64,000 bases of DNA from Symsagittifera roscoffensis (lineage: Eukaryota; Xenacoelomorpha; Acoela; Convolutidae). The DNA lies in the NCBI RefSeq assembly GCF_963678635.1, contig NC_087069.1:22786360-22850359 (forward strand), given 5' to 3'. A model generated the notes under the pieces. It ran no database searches. It was given only the letters and a program-made list of their open reading frames with translations, and was not told the origin of the DNA. Positions 44,131-55,700 of the stretch are shown here, piece after piece (the first letter of the stretch is position 1; every line of letters begins with the position of its first letter). Position numbers and translations under genes: made by a program.

Positions 44131-45748
44131 TGTAACATTAGCCCGGAAAAACATATCGACGGAAAAAAAGCTAGGTTCTAAGACGACTGGCCAATTTCTA
44201 AACAGAGCTCTACATGCTTTTCACCGTCTCTACCAAGCCAGTTTTTTTGGTGATCTTTTCAACATCGGGTCGACAAAAACGTTACTGTTCTCCGGCTTCG
44301 ACCAAAACGCTCAAATTAACTTAATTACATTCAGAAATAGTGAGCTCATTGTGACATTCGACCAGAATGGACAAAAATGCAGACGCAGCAATTTCGAGTT
44401 TTTAGCAACGAACCTTCCAAATTGGCGGTTTTGAAGGAATAAGAGCGTTATTCGAACGATTGGACAAATCGTCAAGGCTGGAGGATTTGGAAGTTCCTAA
44501 ATTTTAAAAATTCGAATTGAAGACGTAACCATTCTAAGAAACGTCAGAAACGGCCATTTTGGAGAAGAAATTGAAATAAACACAACAACGTTAGTTGCGA
44601 CGACGATAAAAACGAAAAAACAAAGGATCGGAATCAGAGAAAAACAGAAGTAACAGAGACCGCTCCGAATTGCAACTATTGTAGCGGCACAATAGTTGCA
44701 ACTCGGAGCGGTCTCTGCTAATTCTGCTTTTTTCTGATTCGGATTCTCAATTTTTCCGTTGTTGTCGTCGTCGCAAGTATCGTTGTTGTGTGTCTATTTC
44801 GTTTTTTTTCTCCAAAATGGCAGTTTTTGACGTTTCTTAGAATTATTACTTCATCATTTTGAATTTTTAAAATTTAGGAATTTCCGAATCATTCAGCCTT
44901 CACGATTTGTCTAATTGTCTGAATAACGCTCTTAATCCTTCAAAATCGCCAATTCGGAAGGTTCGCTGCTAAAAACCCAAAACTGCATTTTCGTCCATTC
45001 TGGTCGAATGTCACTTACTCCCCGGCAGCCCGGTCAATGTCCCCATTGAATCTCGCAAAATTCGTAAAATTGGTACAGTGTCATCGAACAAAATTTACAA
45101 AATGCACGAAATTACTTTTATCCACGTCATATCGACTCACTGCAGAATATAAATGGCATCATACTACATTGCTACAGCCTTCTAAATTTTTTCACTAATC
45201 TGCATCTTGAAGATATGACTTAAGATAAAACATTTTTCTGACTTCCAACGTCATTGTCCTGATTTAAAACTTTTTTTCCTAGGTTTTAAAAGGTGTTAGT
45301 TTGCAGGACGATCCTGCCAACCAACAAGCTAAAATTATCCTACTATGCTTCTTCCCTTCGGAAATTTTAGTTGTTATTGTCCTGAATATTAAAATTAGGG
45401 AACTCTGAGGGTAGAAAGAACGCTGAAACAATTTCCCTCTTCAAGAGAGTACCCAAGCCTTTCATGTCACCACAAAGTGTTCAGTTCTCCTAGTTGATTA
45501 AAAACAGTCATGCAGGCTGGAATATTTAAACATACTCTCTGCTCAAGCCTTTCTAAGTAAATAGTAAGTGTCTCTAAAGCCACTAACTAAAATCAAAATG
45601 CCAATTTATAAATGCAACAAATTCTTTAATGTTCAAAACTCAACTAAATGTTTCAGTTTTCAACTACAAGTTGGTTGCTTAGTTCCTCACTCGAGTTTTC
45701 GTCACACACATAAAACAATTCTGAATTTTAACTTCTTCTCTTTTGTCA
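44131..45748 (-). repeat. Copy 3 3' LTR with fold-back segment
   Basis: It starts TGTAACATTAGCCCGG at 44131 and matches copy 1 2371-2595, then the fold-back 44351-45014, then copy 1 3290-4018. LTR sequence equivalent to copy 1 2596-2942 is missing. The inner boundary is inferred at TGACAAAA (45748). Confidence 0.7.
44351..45014. repeat. 664-bp fold-back palindrome (MITE-like) in the LTR
   Basis: Both ends carry a perfect 22-bp inverted repeat GTGACATTCGACCAGAATGG+AC (44351-44372 and 44993-45014). The arms are about 332 bp each and roughly 80-85% alike. The centre is TTGCAACTATTGT...ACAATAGTTGCAA (44670-44701). Only the right-hand arm exists in copies 1 and 2. No clear target-site duplication and no coding capacity. 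It could be a MITE or an inverted duplication through the central hairpin. Confidence 0.75.
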
Positions 45749-45845
45749 CCTCTTTGTTTCTCCTTTTTTCGTCGTTTAGAAGTTCTAAAACTTCTAAGTT
45801 CTTCTAATTTCGTTCCTTTTTGCATCTTGTCTCTACGGCCATTCG
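45749..45845 (-). promoter_or_regulatory. 3' UTR and polypurine tract, copy 3
   Basis: The minus strand reads GAAAAAAGGAGAAACAAAGAGG then TGACAAAAG. It is equivalent to 4019-4116, with substitutions that keep the purine character. Confidence 0.5.
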
Positions 45846-48800
45846 TCAATGTTCCGTCTCCACCTCCTGTGACATTGACTCTGCACTTTCAGTTTCTGTG
45901 TCTTGCAACACATCGTTAGGTATTCTGACGCTGTTGGAAGCAGTCCTCCAACACTTCTGCTCTTCTACCCTCTGTTTACAACAAGGTAGGGGATCCACGT
46001 TAGATTCTCTGTTCCTGCAGAAGCTGTTGTGGAGACACAACGTCACGTTTCTCTCCAAATCTTCCTTCAACATCTCTTCTTTTTCCTTTCCACTACGTTC
46101 ACTTGTCCTGGAAATTCTTTTCACAGCGGTGGTCACGGCATTTCGATGAGTCACGAAAGCTCGCTTGAAAGCTCCTGCCCCAATGTCCGGCTGATACCCA
46201 CTATACACTCTGCCGTGCTTCGACATATGCTTTTTTGCACACTCGTACAACCATGCAGTCATGTTGGCTCTAAACTATGGCATCAGTCGTCTTCTTGCCC
46301 ATATCTTTTTTTACTTTCATAGGAATGTTCAGAATCTTGCACGTTCTCTCAAAAAGATCCAAATCTTTTAGACAATCCAACTTCTGCAATTGTTCTCGCG
46401 TTGGCGCCTCCTGTCTATTGTTCTCTCTCACATGAGCCTCCAGCCACCTTATCGCCATCATAACTCACACTATCACGATTGTTATGGGCCGTGATGAGTC
46501 TGTACCGGGTATCTGCTCTTGCAAATTGGAGCCAATGTCGATCCCACCAGATATCGTGCTCCTGATGGTCTACAATAAGACTCACTATGTCTGATGTTCA
46601 TTTCGGTCTCGATCGCTTCCCTCCATTTTCCTATGTATTTTTGCTCAGTTTGCAGAACTCCTGGGAACACTTCTACACTGATGGCTGTGACCATCTCATA
46701 TTTCTGTTCTAGATTCAATAGTGACTCTAAAGAACCAAACATGCTGTAGAATCCTAGTGCAGTCACTAGATTCACCTCGGTTCCTCCATGGCAATCTGCG
46801 ATCAGTTCCGTTTCCGTTCTTGCTTTCATCACGACATTCCCAAACAATATCGTCAATTGCTTGTGTTGTATCTCTAGGGTTTTTACACAATCCAGACCTC
46901 CACAAACGTGACCTTCCAGTCCACAGACTTCCGCCAGACAGCTGCCGGGTTTAACCCAGTCTTCTGGTCCCCAGCCAGGTAACTCCACTCACTTAGTTTT
47001 CCCCGTTGCTCCTAGAGGCTGTTGTTATCACATTATATATAATGTTCAGGTCACGCAGGTTACAGTCTGTATCTAATTCCCTCTGCGCGTCTTGTGTCGC
47101 TCGTAGTATCGAGTCAGCATTGGGACTAGCACACAATGATGGTCTCATCAGTTCCCACACTACCATCAAGCTCGTTTTCAGTAATTCGTCTGAGAATCCC
47201 AATCCAAACTCCACTCGTTTGTCGGATTTTGTCACGGAAGGTGCAGTCACCTTTTTTTCCAAGACTAGTCCCAACTTGGTCTGCAGATTAATTGCGCTTT
47301 TAATCGTTGCAATTCTCGACATCCAGAATCTTAGCAACACTGCTTGCTCGTAATCAAAGAAGCAATCGCGTATGTCTTCACTCAGGAAAGGGTTGTACGC
47401 TATCCCTATGACTCCGGAAACGTAGCTGTATGACTTCTTTCTGATCGGTCCACAGTACTCACTGGATTTCGGCAGTGCCCCCATAGATTCTTTAGTGAGT
47501 CTCAGCTCCTTGCTTGAGAATTTCCTGATTTCATCTATTTTTCTCATGGGTTCTAGCTCTTCAGGTTCTTTCATATTCACCCTCATTGGCTTGCTCTGAT
47601 GCATATCCAGCAGTGCTAGCAAGAGTAAGGCTTTTCCTTGTTCCTCGCCCTCCCTCAGCGTCTTGACACAGGTGTTCAATGCTGGCACTGAAATCTGCTC
47701 TATCAGGAATCGAATAAACAGAGAGCTACTGCCATTCCCTCCTGGATTATCAGATCCCTCAGGTTCGTCATCAGGAATACCTTTTCTTCTTTTGACCTTT
47801 TCCTTTCTTCTGAATCATATTCCCCCCGATTTAATCCAATCATGCACCAGGCGAACCTCAGTTGTAATTCTATTCTCACGTAAGGTACTGCCATGAGAGC
47901 GTGTATTCTCGGCGTATTCCTTATTTCCTCTTCAAAGTACCTCAACACCACTGCTTTTCATGGAAGGCTCACTAATTGCTCAATCGTTTCCGCCTGCATC
48001 TCAGAAGACGCTAGAGTCCCGTACGCCTTCTGCTTGAGGGTGGTGCCTTGCAACATTGTCTCCAGATAACCTTCCATGGCACTCTTGTCTTCCAGAGCCA
48101 TCACATATCCTCTAGCCGAGTTTCGGTATTCCAACATCTCCATGTATCCACCGGCGGGTTCATCTATTGAGATAATTTCCGACACTGTCAGTCGGTTATA
48201 CTCCACTGGTACTTGTTGTCCTGCGACACTTCCCTTTCCGTGGTTCATGGGAGACGGTTTAAAGTCTTTCACGGTACTTTCTCCACATTGGCTGAGTATC
48301 TCCATTTCCAAGGTTGCTCCAGTCAGAGTGCGGTCACTCCTCTTGGATTTGTAACCTGTTGAATTTATCCCTGCCATGAGAATGGGTGGCACCATTGCTA
48401 CATCAGTTAACATTCTGTCCGTGCCAGGCAATTGATCATCACCTTGTCCCAAATCCATGACCTCTTCGACTCGTTTTCTTTTCGCTGAATTGACAGCTCT
48501 TATCGATACCTCCGAATCCACCTTCGTCTTTCCTGCTCTCCTCGGTATCACTTTGCTGCCTAATTTCATCTTCATCTCGTTGATCTTATCAATCACCAGT
48601 TTCGATCGCGTCGTTCCTTTCCTGACAGATACACCACCTCTCATTTATCCTCCTGCGGTGTCATCTTGATGGGAGAGTTCACGTCACTTTCGTCAGTGGC
48701 TGAGTCTATCAACAATTCACTCAATCTCTCCTCACACTCGTCAAGTTTGTCTAGGACTTCCGGCATCAATGGTCGGTTGATTCCCACTTTCAAAATGGAC

Positions 48801-49652
48801 TCGGTCCCGTAGCTCTGAACTACTGTCCAGACTTCTTCCATGAACGCCACTCTGTCCAATTTACATCCCGTCCTATTCTCATGGTCTCGGTGATGCACTT
48901 CCCACTCTTCTTCGGGCAACGTTCCAAAGAAAGGTACTCTGGCAGCGCCTTCTATTCTTCTTCTCCTCGGTGATTCCATGAGGAGCCTTGTTCGTTATCT
49001 TTTGAATTGCCCGGAGAGCTGCTCTCCGGCAAATTCCGTTTCATTTCCATAAAAACCGACGGAGGTTCCAAGGTCGACCAGCTTCGTCTGCTGGCTCAGC
49101 CGCTTCCAACCTATCCATATTATTCTCAAAGTCACTGAGAAAATTGAAATCCAGGCTGGATATTCCTCCTGCCGATGCCTTGTCGACTTCCCTATCTGCT
49201 TGATCGTTACCTTGCTGCATGGGTTCCGCCGTTCGACGGCTTCCTCCCTGCCCATCATCTCCTTCTGATATAACTTTTTTCGAGCTTGAGGGTCCTTCCT
49301 TTTCTGTCTCGGCCCGTTCCGGAAATTTTAGTAGGATCAGTATGCCGGCCGATTTATCTTCCTCCTCTTCATGGACCACTTTGATTTCCTCACAGCCAAA
49401 GAGTGCCAGGAAGCTTCTCGTCCGCAACGTTCCTTCCACTGTTAACCCCTGCTTCACACTGTTCAAAGTCAGGGAGGTCTCAGGTAATTCGGCTCTGCCT
49501 CTCATTCTCATGGGCGCTAGGTGTAATTCCGCCCATTCCGCGTCAAACGCTCCAGGCTTCGGAGTCGCGGCGTTGCTTATTCGCCTTCTCGTTGCTTGAT
49601 CCGTGTAGTCAAATTGCGTGTACTGTAGTACGGCGGCATTCCTCCCCACAAA
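45846..49652 (-). pseudogene. ORF-X C-terminal region, copy 3
   Basis: Frames 49649-49041, 48979-48641, 48644-47958, 47951-47703, 47688-46993, 46988-46482, 46461-46270 and 46262-45846 together follow the single copy 1 frame with about 85-90% identity. They are broken by small indels and by a deletion of about 475 bp at 46500. Conserved blocks include the KRKRVEEVMDLGQ basic cluster, LPGWGPEDWVKPGSC, CGLEGHVCGGLDC and the C-terminal Cys cluster. The first 20 codons after the TAA at 49653 differ from copy 1 mostly at synonymous sites, so the region was probably translated. No domain recognised. Confidence 0.65.
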
Positions 49653-50858
49653 TTATGGATCCATCGTTTCCACGAACTTTCCTATCCTCCTTTCATTGGT
49701 TTCAAACGCTCTTAGACTAGGAGTTTGTACTACGGAGACTGCTCCGAGCAACATCCTTCTTATCAGAGGGAATTCAGGGATTTCCTCTGGCAGCTTTTCG
49801 CAATCACCCCAATCTTTCGTCTCTTCTCTCACCTTGTGATATGCTGCAGTGAGACGAGGAACTCTGGTCATTTCACCATTCGTCTCATCAAAGGGTCTTG
49901 GACTCCAGTGGTTCGGAAACACCTCGATGTGCCCTCTCTCTACTTCTCCCATGCGAGCACGGAAGTGATCGTCAAAATTGATGACTGTCATTTCTGGGTC
50001 TGATATTTTTGCAAATAACAGATCTTCGCTCATGAGCTCCCGCAATATGTGCTGCTCACACCAGTTCAGCGCACTACCGTCCACTGCTGATATGAGGTTC
50101 TGGTGCAGCACCGACCTCCTGTATGCTTCCATCTTGACATCAGGGAACGCAAACGTCGTGACTGCTGGTCCATAAATCACTGTCACAAACTCTGTGGCTC
50201 CCCTGATCAACGCTAAGGGATTGTTCCTCATAGCCAAGCTTAGGTCAGTTAATAGGGGCATGCCCCCAGCATGTCGTCTGACGTCTTCCTCCCTCTCAGT
50301 CGTCTCATCCTCTCCCGTTCCAAAGCAATTTTGCTGCAAGAGATACTGGATAAGAGTGTGTCTCAGATCTCTTATCTTATTCCACGAATCTGTGGCTTTC
50401 TTCACATCAATTTTCTTCACATTCTCTATCATCTGTTCCGGGTAACGTGTCAGTTTCATTAGTCCTCCCAAGTTTCCATGGGTAATCGCATTCAGTGTTA
50501 GGAGCCCGTCTAACCGCAAGTTCTTGATTCTTTCGGTGAGCAGTATCACCGGTCCCTTCACGAAGCTCTCTGCTCCAATTGTCACGAACAAGGCTAGTAG
50601 TTCCACAATCGACACTTCCACTACTGCTTGGAGGAAGTCCTTTATAAAGTAACGAGAGAGTTTCGGATAAGATTTTGCCAAGAAGGACGCCGTCCATCCG
50701 GCTCCCAGCCCTTCCAGCATGCTATCAGTCCGTTCAAAGCCTTCTTCTCCCTTCACCTTCTCAGTCCAGAAAGTTTCCAGGGTAACTTGGCACACTCTGT
50801 TTACGAATTTGGCTGTCTTTTCTCCAGCATTCTCCGCCAGGTTCACCTCCTTTAACAA
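49653..50858 (-). CDS. ORF-X middle region, copy 3 (401 codons, intact)
   Basis: This is the best preserved version of the middle region; it is open from the end of the second SGNH-like part to the TAA at 49653. The codon at 50858 is TTG, not a start; the frame continues upstream into that domain apart from a 1-nt shift near 50880. Blocks seen: TLETFWTEKV, MLEGLGAGWTASFL, LRLDGLLTLNAITHGN, WNKIRDLRHTLIQYLLQQN, a segment absent from copy 1 (RRHAGGMPLLTDLSLAMR), NWCEQHILRELMSEDLLF and FPLIRRMLLGAVS. Mostly helical, no transmembrane run, function unknown. Confidence 0.65.
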   Translation of the reverse strand: MLKEVNLAENAGEKTAKFVNRVCQVTLETFWTEKVKGEEGFERTDSMLEGLGAGWTASFLAKSYPKLSRYFIKDFLQAVVEVSIVELLALFVTIGAESFVKGPVILLTERIKNLRLDGLLTLNAITHGNLGGLMKLTRYPEQMIENVKKIDVKKATDSWNKIRDLRHTLIQYLLQQNCFGTGEDETTEREEDVRRHAGGMPLLTDLSLAMRNNPLALIRGATEFVTVIYGPAVTTFAFPDVKMEAYRRSVLHQNLISAVDGSALNWCEQHILRELMSEDLLFAKISDPEMTVINFDDHFRARMGEVERGHIEVFPNHWSPRPFDETNGEMTRVPRLTAAYHKVREETKDWGDCEKLPEEIPEFPLIRRMLLGAVSVVQTPSLRAFETNERRIGKFVETMDP

Positions 50859-52519
50859 GTAGGCATGGATCTTCTTGTTCTTACTAGGCCTTGCTCAAAA
50901 GCATCCGCACCCAATGCCGCTACTCGAGGAGTTAAATGTAGCCACTGATTAGCCTCTGGTTTGGTTCTCAAAACCATCGCCTCCAAGTGAGCTCTAGTCT
51001 CCTGGGAATTTTTTCTTCTCTCTCTTTCTCCTGCTGCTTCCATCCCTCGGAACCATAAGTCGTTCGGCATCGCTATGATCACTCGATGGTCGTCGCCTAT
51101 TCCCGGTTTCAGTTTGAGCTGTCGACTGAAGTTGGACAGTTCCAACACCAGCACCTCGTCCAGCACCAGCATAAGTAGCGCATGGTCCTTGAATCCTCTC
51201 AATGCGTTTGAGATATCCCACCACACCGCAGGTAGATCAGCCCTGAGTGGTCTCAGGTTCTCCATCTCTATCATGCGATTTGGGGCCGATATTATTACAT
51301 CATATTTCCCTTCCGAAAGCAAGGCCACGATCGCATACACGAATTTCAGTCCATCCGGGAGATGTGCATGCCCCTGAGATAGCCCGAACACTACTCTCGG
51401 TGTCGTCTTGGTGAAGTACCCCTCCTTCATCGCATCCATCACATCACCCATTGACTCGAGGATGTCTTTAATTGCTGGCCATACAGCATTTTCTGCCGTT
51501 GTAGGCTCTCTGAGTCTGCTCAAGAAACCTCTACTGTGTAAATGGTCGTTAATGCCAGTAAACACGATCGTGATTGGGTTCATTTCCGTCTGTCTTTGTA
51601 CTCCGATAGCCATTGACAGGGATTGTAGTAGGTCCAGATCAACCGCTGCCAACATAATGACGTCAGGCCAAAACAGGGACTTGCAAGTGTGTACGAACTC
51701 TGAAATCGCCACTATCGTAATCTTGGCCTTCCTCATTTCTGCTTTGTCGTACGCGGCGAAGATGGTCTCATCTTTCTTTATCGCTTTCAATTCGCCGCAT
51801 CTTTGGGCACCACCTTCCTGATTTACTTGCTTCGGATATACTCTTTCTTTCACATGACCTGGAGGTGTGTTCAACTGCCTGAACATCTTCACATGTTGTC
51901 CAATCGGCGCCCTGGTTATCAGAAATCTTCCAGGTCTCTCTTCTCGATTCCCCGCATCATGATTCAGTTTTACGTCTTGTAACGGTCGGGCGTTCACTGG
52001 TCCCATTGTGTTATTAGAGGGCAGTCCCTCTAGGTCAGCAAACCTCAAGGCAGTTGTAGAGCTGAAGTTTATGCCAGCCGCTATCAACCAGTCCACTCCT
52101 GTTATCGAGTACAATCCGCTGACCGATAAGCTTGCTTCGTTCAGCATCCTCATGGCCTCCGCTGCGAAGCTCACCGTCTGAAGTTTCAGTTTCATCAGGT
52201 CATGCTTGTATATGTGCCATGGAGAACATGGAGAAGGTATTGGCCTCGACCACAGTAGAGAGCTCCTGTTAGGGCGTCTTTCCTCTCGACTGGTCCATGT
52301 CGTCTCCGACCTCGTGTCCGATCTAGAGGTGCTGGCTGTCTCCTCCCTCGGTTTGACAGGCCCTAGTCTTCTCCTAGGATTAATGGTCCTCCTCATTGGC
52401 GCTTCTCCCAACCGATATTGAACGTCTGTTCTTTGACCTGGTTCGCTAGAGCTCTGCTGTCTACAGTTCGTCACGGCCGGGACCGTCCTGCAGGCATGTT
52501 TCCAGGCTAGGAGGCACAA
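50852..52519 (-). CDS. ORF-X second SGNH-like domain, copy 3 (open)
   Basis: A 555-codon open frame. It starts inside the Arg/Ser-rich linker after SGNH domain 1 (TASTSRSDTRSETTW), then a conserved helical region (LYSITGVDWLIAAGINFSS, NTMGPVNARPLQDV), then the SGNH-like order: ITIVAISEFVHT with KSLFWPDVIMLAAVD, FTGINDHLHSRGFL (Gly and Asn as in block III), an IISAPNRMIEMENLRPL strand-loop, and GIGDDHRVI (Asp/His as in block V). The nucleophile block lacks GDS. It reads through Trp where copy 1 has TGA. It ends at a TAA produced by a 1-nt shift. Confidence 0.55.
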   Translation of the reverse strand: MCLLAWKHACRTVPAVTNCRQQSSSEPGQRTDVQYRLGEAPMRRTINPRRRLGPVKPREETASTSRSDTRSETTWTSREERRPNRSSLLWSRPIPSPCSPWHIYKHDLMKLKLQTVSFAAEAMRMLNEASLSVSGLYSITGVDWLIAAGINFSSTTALRFADLEGLPSNNTMGPVNARPLQDVKLNHDAGNREERPGRFLITRAPIGQHVKMFRQLNTPPGHVKERVYPKQVNQEGGAQRCGELKAIKKDETIFAAYDKAEMRKAKITIVAISEFVHTCKSLFWPDVIMLAAVDLDLLQSLSMAIGVQRQTEMNPITIVFTGINDHLHSRGFLSRLREPTTAENAVWPAIKDILESMGDVMDAMKEGYFTKTTPRVVFGLSQGHAHLPDGLKFVYAIVALLSEGKYDVIISAPNRMIEMENLRPLRADLPAVWWDISNALRGFKDHALLMLVLDEVLVLELSNFSRQLKLKPGIGDDHRVIIAMPNDLWFRGMEAAGERERRKNSQETRAHLEAMVLRTKPEANQWLHLTPRVAALGADAFEQGLVRTRRSMPTC

Positions 52520-54240
52520 AGGTGGTAATCACAGGTTCGCTCAATGTCCCCTCTTCCTTTAGCACTCCTGTGTCAAAGAGTTCAACTTCCAACTCATCCA
52601 ATCGCTCTTGGAAGACTCTATTCAACCAAGCCTGTCCTTCTATATTATCGAAGTAGATGCCGTCCGTAGTCAACCTGGCCTGATCCATAGCCCTCAGCTC
52701 ATGTTCGATATCCATAAGGATCATCCTTCCGGCATTCCGACTTGCGAGATTCCTTAGGACGTTATTCCACCTGACTACTCCTTCGTTGTGCCTTCTTCCT
52801 GTTGCAGTTAACCACCTTGCATTCATTGGCACAGTGCAAACGGTCAGTACCGCGCAGTTGAACTTCTGCCAGAGACTAGTAAACAAGCACGCTATCATTG
52901 ATTCTTATAGTGCTTCCTCCTCATCCGAGCTTCTCGAGATGTTATTTGTCCCAACTAGGATCATTACATTAGGGATTCTCCCTGGGTTTATCAACTCCAC
53001 CATCCGAAATAAATGGGCTATGGTCGCGCCTCCGAAGGCCATCACCGTGGTGACCCAAAAGGTACTCAAGTTCGAGAGTACTCTGACCAAGCTATCTCTT
53101 AGTATCAGATGTGATGTCCCTAGCGGTGGTTGGTGCAGGTTCACTGCCGCGTTCCAGGTCGCTCGATTGAAGCAAGCTCTCGAGTCCGCCTCTGGAACTC
53201 CTGTGAAGTTATATTTCAACTGATTGTTCTTCTGTACATCTATTACACGTGACAATTTCTTCGCCGGCATCTTTCGTATCCTCCTCTCTGGGACCTTAGA
53301 GCTCCCCATGGGTGGCGTTGTGTCGCTAACTCCCTGTCTGGTCATCACGCTTTGGGAGAGTCGTACTCTGCCCGTATCGTCAATCGTTCCATAGAGTGCA
53401 GTCACCCCAGAACCTGGCGCATTCTCATTGGCGACTAGTGGTCCAGCTGTCTCTCTCAGCTTCCTCGCCGTTTGTTCCACGACTGGGTCACCCAAGGTGT
53501 TACTCGGGTCCGGGATTGTCACTCGACCTGTTTTTGCCGGGGGTCTCGTTTCCGTTGTCTGACTCATCTCTCGAGGCGTCAAGAGCTCCATCGGGGACTG
53601 CCCACGAGGAATACTCCTTTCAGGTATCACTTTTTCCACGGCTGTAGTCAATGCCACCCGTTCTGATCGCTCCTTGTAGTCCCGCCTCAAGCGCTCAATT
53701 TCTTCACCCTGCTTTTTGTTGCAGTCTTCAAATAATTTCTTCCACATGTCTCTGTCTTCCTCCGTAATGAGCATGGTCTTAGTCACTTCACCCAGCTCCT
53801 TCCTGCTCCTTTCCAGCTCATCCTTCATCCCATCTAGATCTTGCATGGTTTGGTTCGTTTGAACCCCTTGCTCTACTTTCGCCCTCTTTGGTGGCACAGC
53901 TGCTCTCAGTGGTGAACCAGACGAGGCAGCCTCGCTGTTCATTTCTCGATGCATTCTCGTCAGCCCAGGCATGGGCTTGGAGGGCATTGGCATCTCACCT
54001 GGTCGGTAAGTCTTAGAACTTCCCAATCCAGGCTCATTCGCCAAGTCACTCCCTGAGAGAGCCCCGTTTCTCCACCTCATCACTCTCATGTTCGGGTGTT
54101 CGGGCGGTCTAGTACTCCTCTTTCTCCATATGCTGCCATCAACAGGACTTCCGTGGGGCGGTCCCCACGGTTGTCGTGCCCCAAGATGTTGATCAGGGCG
54201 GTCAGCAACATGACTACCTCTGGCTCCTCTATCTTTTTTT
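52461..54240 (-). pseudogene. ORF-X N-terminal and SGNH-like part, copy 3, fused to the Pol tail
   Basis: Frames 54554-52905 and 52898-52461. The first joins the Pol acidic tail to ORF-X through a deletion: after FVVDRIDLKK about 50 residues are read out of frame, then an 8-nt insertion near 54100 restores the frame at NMRVMRWRNGALSG. The coiled coil is kept. SGNH domain: LILRDSLVRVL (Gly to Arg before Asp-Ser), FGGATIAHL, VGTNNIS (Asp to Asn), TAA at about 52905-52907 (Trp in copy 1), then TTDGIYF (catalytic His to Tyr). This copy is unlikely to encode an active hydrolase. Confidence 0.7.
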
Positions 54241-55700
54241 AGGTCTATCCTGTCCACTACAAAATCGTCGCCGTAAGGGTTATATGTCTTCTTGGATCTT
54301 TTCCTGTCATTCTGACGAGTCTGTATCGTGAAAGGAAGATCCGGTTTCAAGTTCTTAGGAACCTCATTTTGTTCAGGGTCCTGCCAGTCCTCCTCTGCGT
54401 AGAGTAAAGTTTCATCGTCCGCTTCATTTGGGTCCAGGTCCAGTGGTGTACTTGTTCCTTCCTCTATGACCTCATTTCTATCGTTCTTTTCCCTGGTGCC
54501 CTTCTCATTGATCTCACAAGCAGGGTCCATCATTAGATAATCCCCTTCTTCCATGTCTGCAGGTATACACCAGTCTTCTGTCGATGGATTTTTGGCTTAA
54601 TGTTTTCGTAGTGAGCGGCTCGGCCAGTACTCAGTCTATAGAAGCGTCCCTCCTGGTGCACTTCCGTAGTCATGAAGGGTCCCCTCCACTTTTATAAAAG
54701 CTTTTTTTTTCCTTTCGGTGGTATGACCTTTTGAAATACCCATACGTAATCTCCTACCGAGTAAGCTTTTGCACCAACTGCTTTCTTGTCAAATCTTTTC
54801 CTCTGTCATGCCTGTGCTTGCTGAGTATTTCGTCTACACAAGTCGTTCAACTCTTGCTGACGTCTAATTACATCCCTTACATAGACCTGTGGTGACGTCT
54901 TCTTCCCCTCGTACTCTGGGTAGAAGAAAGTCAAGGGCAAAGACTTCTCGTGCACGGTCAGCATCATATGTGGGCTAACTCCGGTGGTGGAATGTTGTGG
55001 GCTATTGTAAGCTCCCATCACCTGTGGAAGGTATTTGTCCCAATCGGTCATGTACCTGGAACAATATACCTTCAGCATCGACACTAACGTTAGATTCTGC
55101 CTTTCCACTAAGCCAATTGTCTGGGGATGGTATGTCGTGGAATGAGCTTGAGCAACCTGTGAGCGTCTCATAAGCTCTTTCGTTAGTTCTCCTACGAAAG
55201 CTGTTCCGTTATCCAATTGAAACGTCATCGGACAACCATGTCTCGCTATCCACGTATTGATCAGGTGGTCGCACGTCTCTTCCGCCGAGGCAGTTATGCA
55301 GGGCACGGCCTCTGCATACTTCGTGAAATGATCTATCATGAACAATACCTGATTATAACCACTGTCTGTCATGCATATCTTTTGGTGATCTATCTGCACC
55401 ACCTCGTTGAATTCAGACGACTCAATCGATTGCAAGAGAAATTGCAATTTCTTTGGATCCTTGACCTGTTGGCATGACAGACATGTTGTTACCCCCTTCT
55501 CGCATGCCTTTTTCATTCCAGGCCACTCAAAGCGCTTCAACATCCTCTGATACACTTTGTTGATCCCCTGATGGCCCATCTGGTCATGCGACCTGAACAA
55601 GAGTTCTGTCTGATAGAGTTGCGGCAACACTATCGCGTTATACTTGTATATGACTTTGTCCTCCTCTCTTCTCTTGCAAGTCACAATCCCGTCTCTGTTC
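54236..55700 (-). pseudogene. pol: Integrase and Pol tail, copy 3
   Basis: A 362-codon frame 55894-54806 has HDQMGHQG ... CLSCQQV, VQIDHQK, FQLDNGTAF and IGLVERQNLTL, so the zinc residues and all three acidic residues are kept. The GPY/F part (about 54750-54600) is frameshifted. The acidic tail (54554-54240) leads into the deletion that removed the macro domain. About 8% of residues differ from copies 1 and 2 here. Confidence 0.82.
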
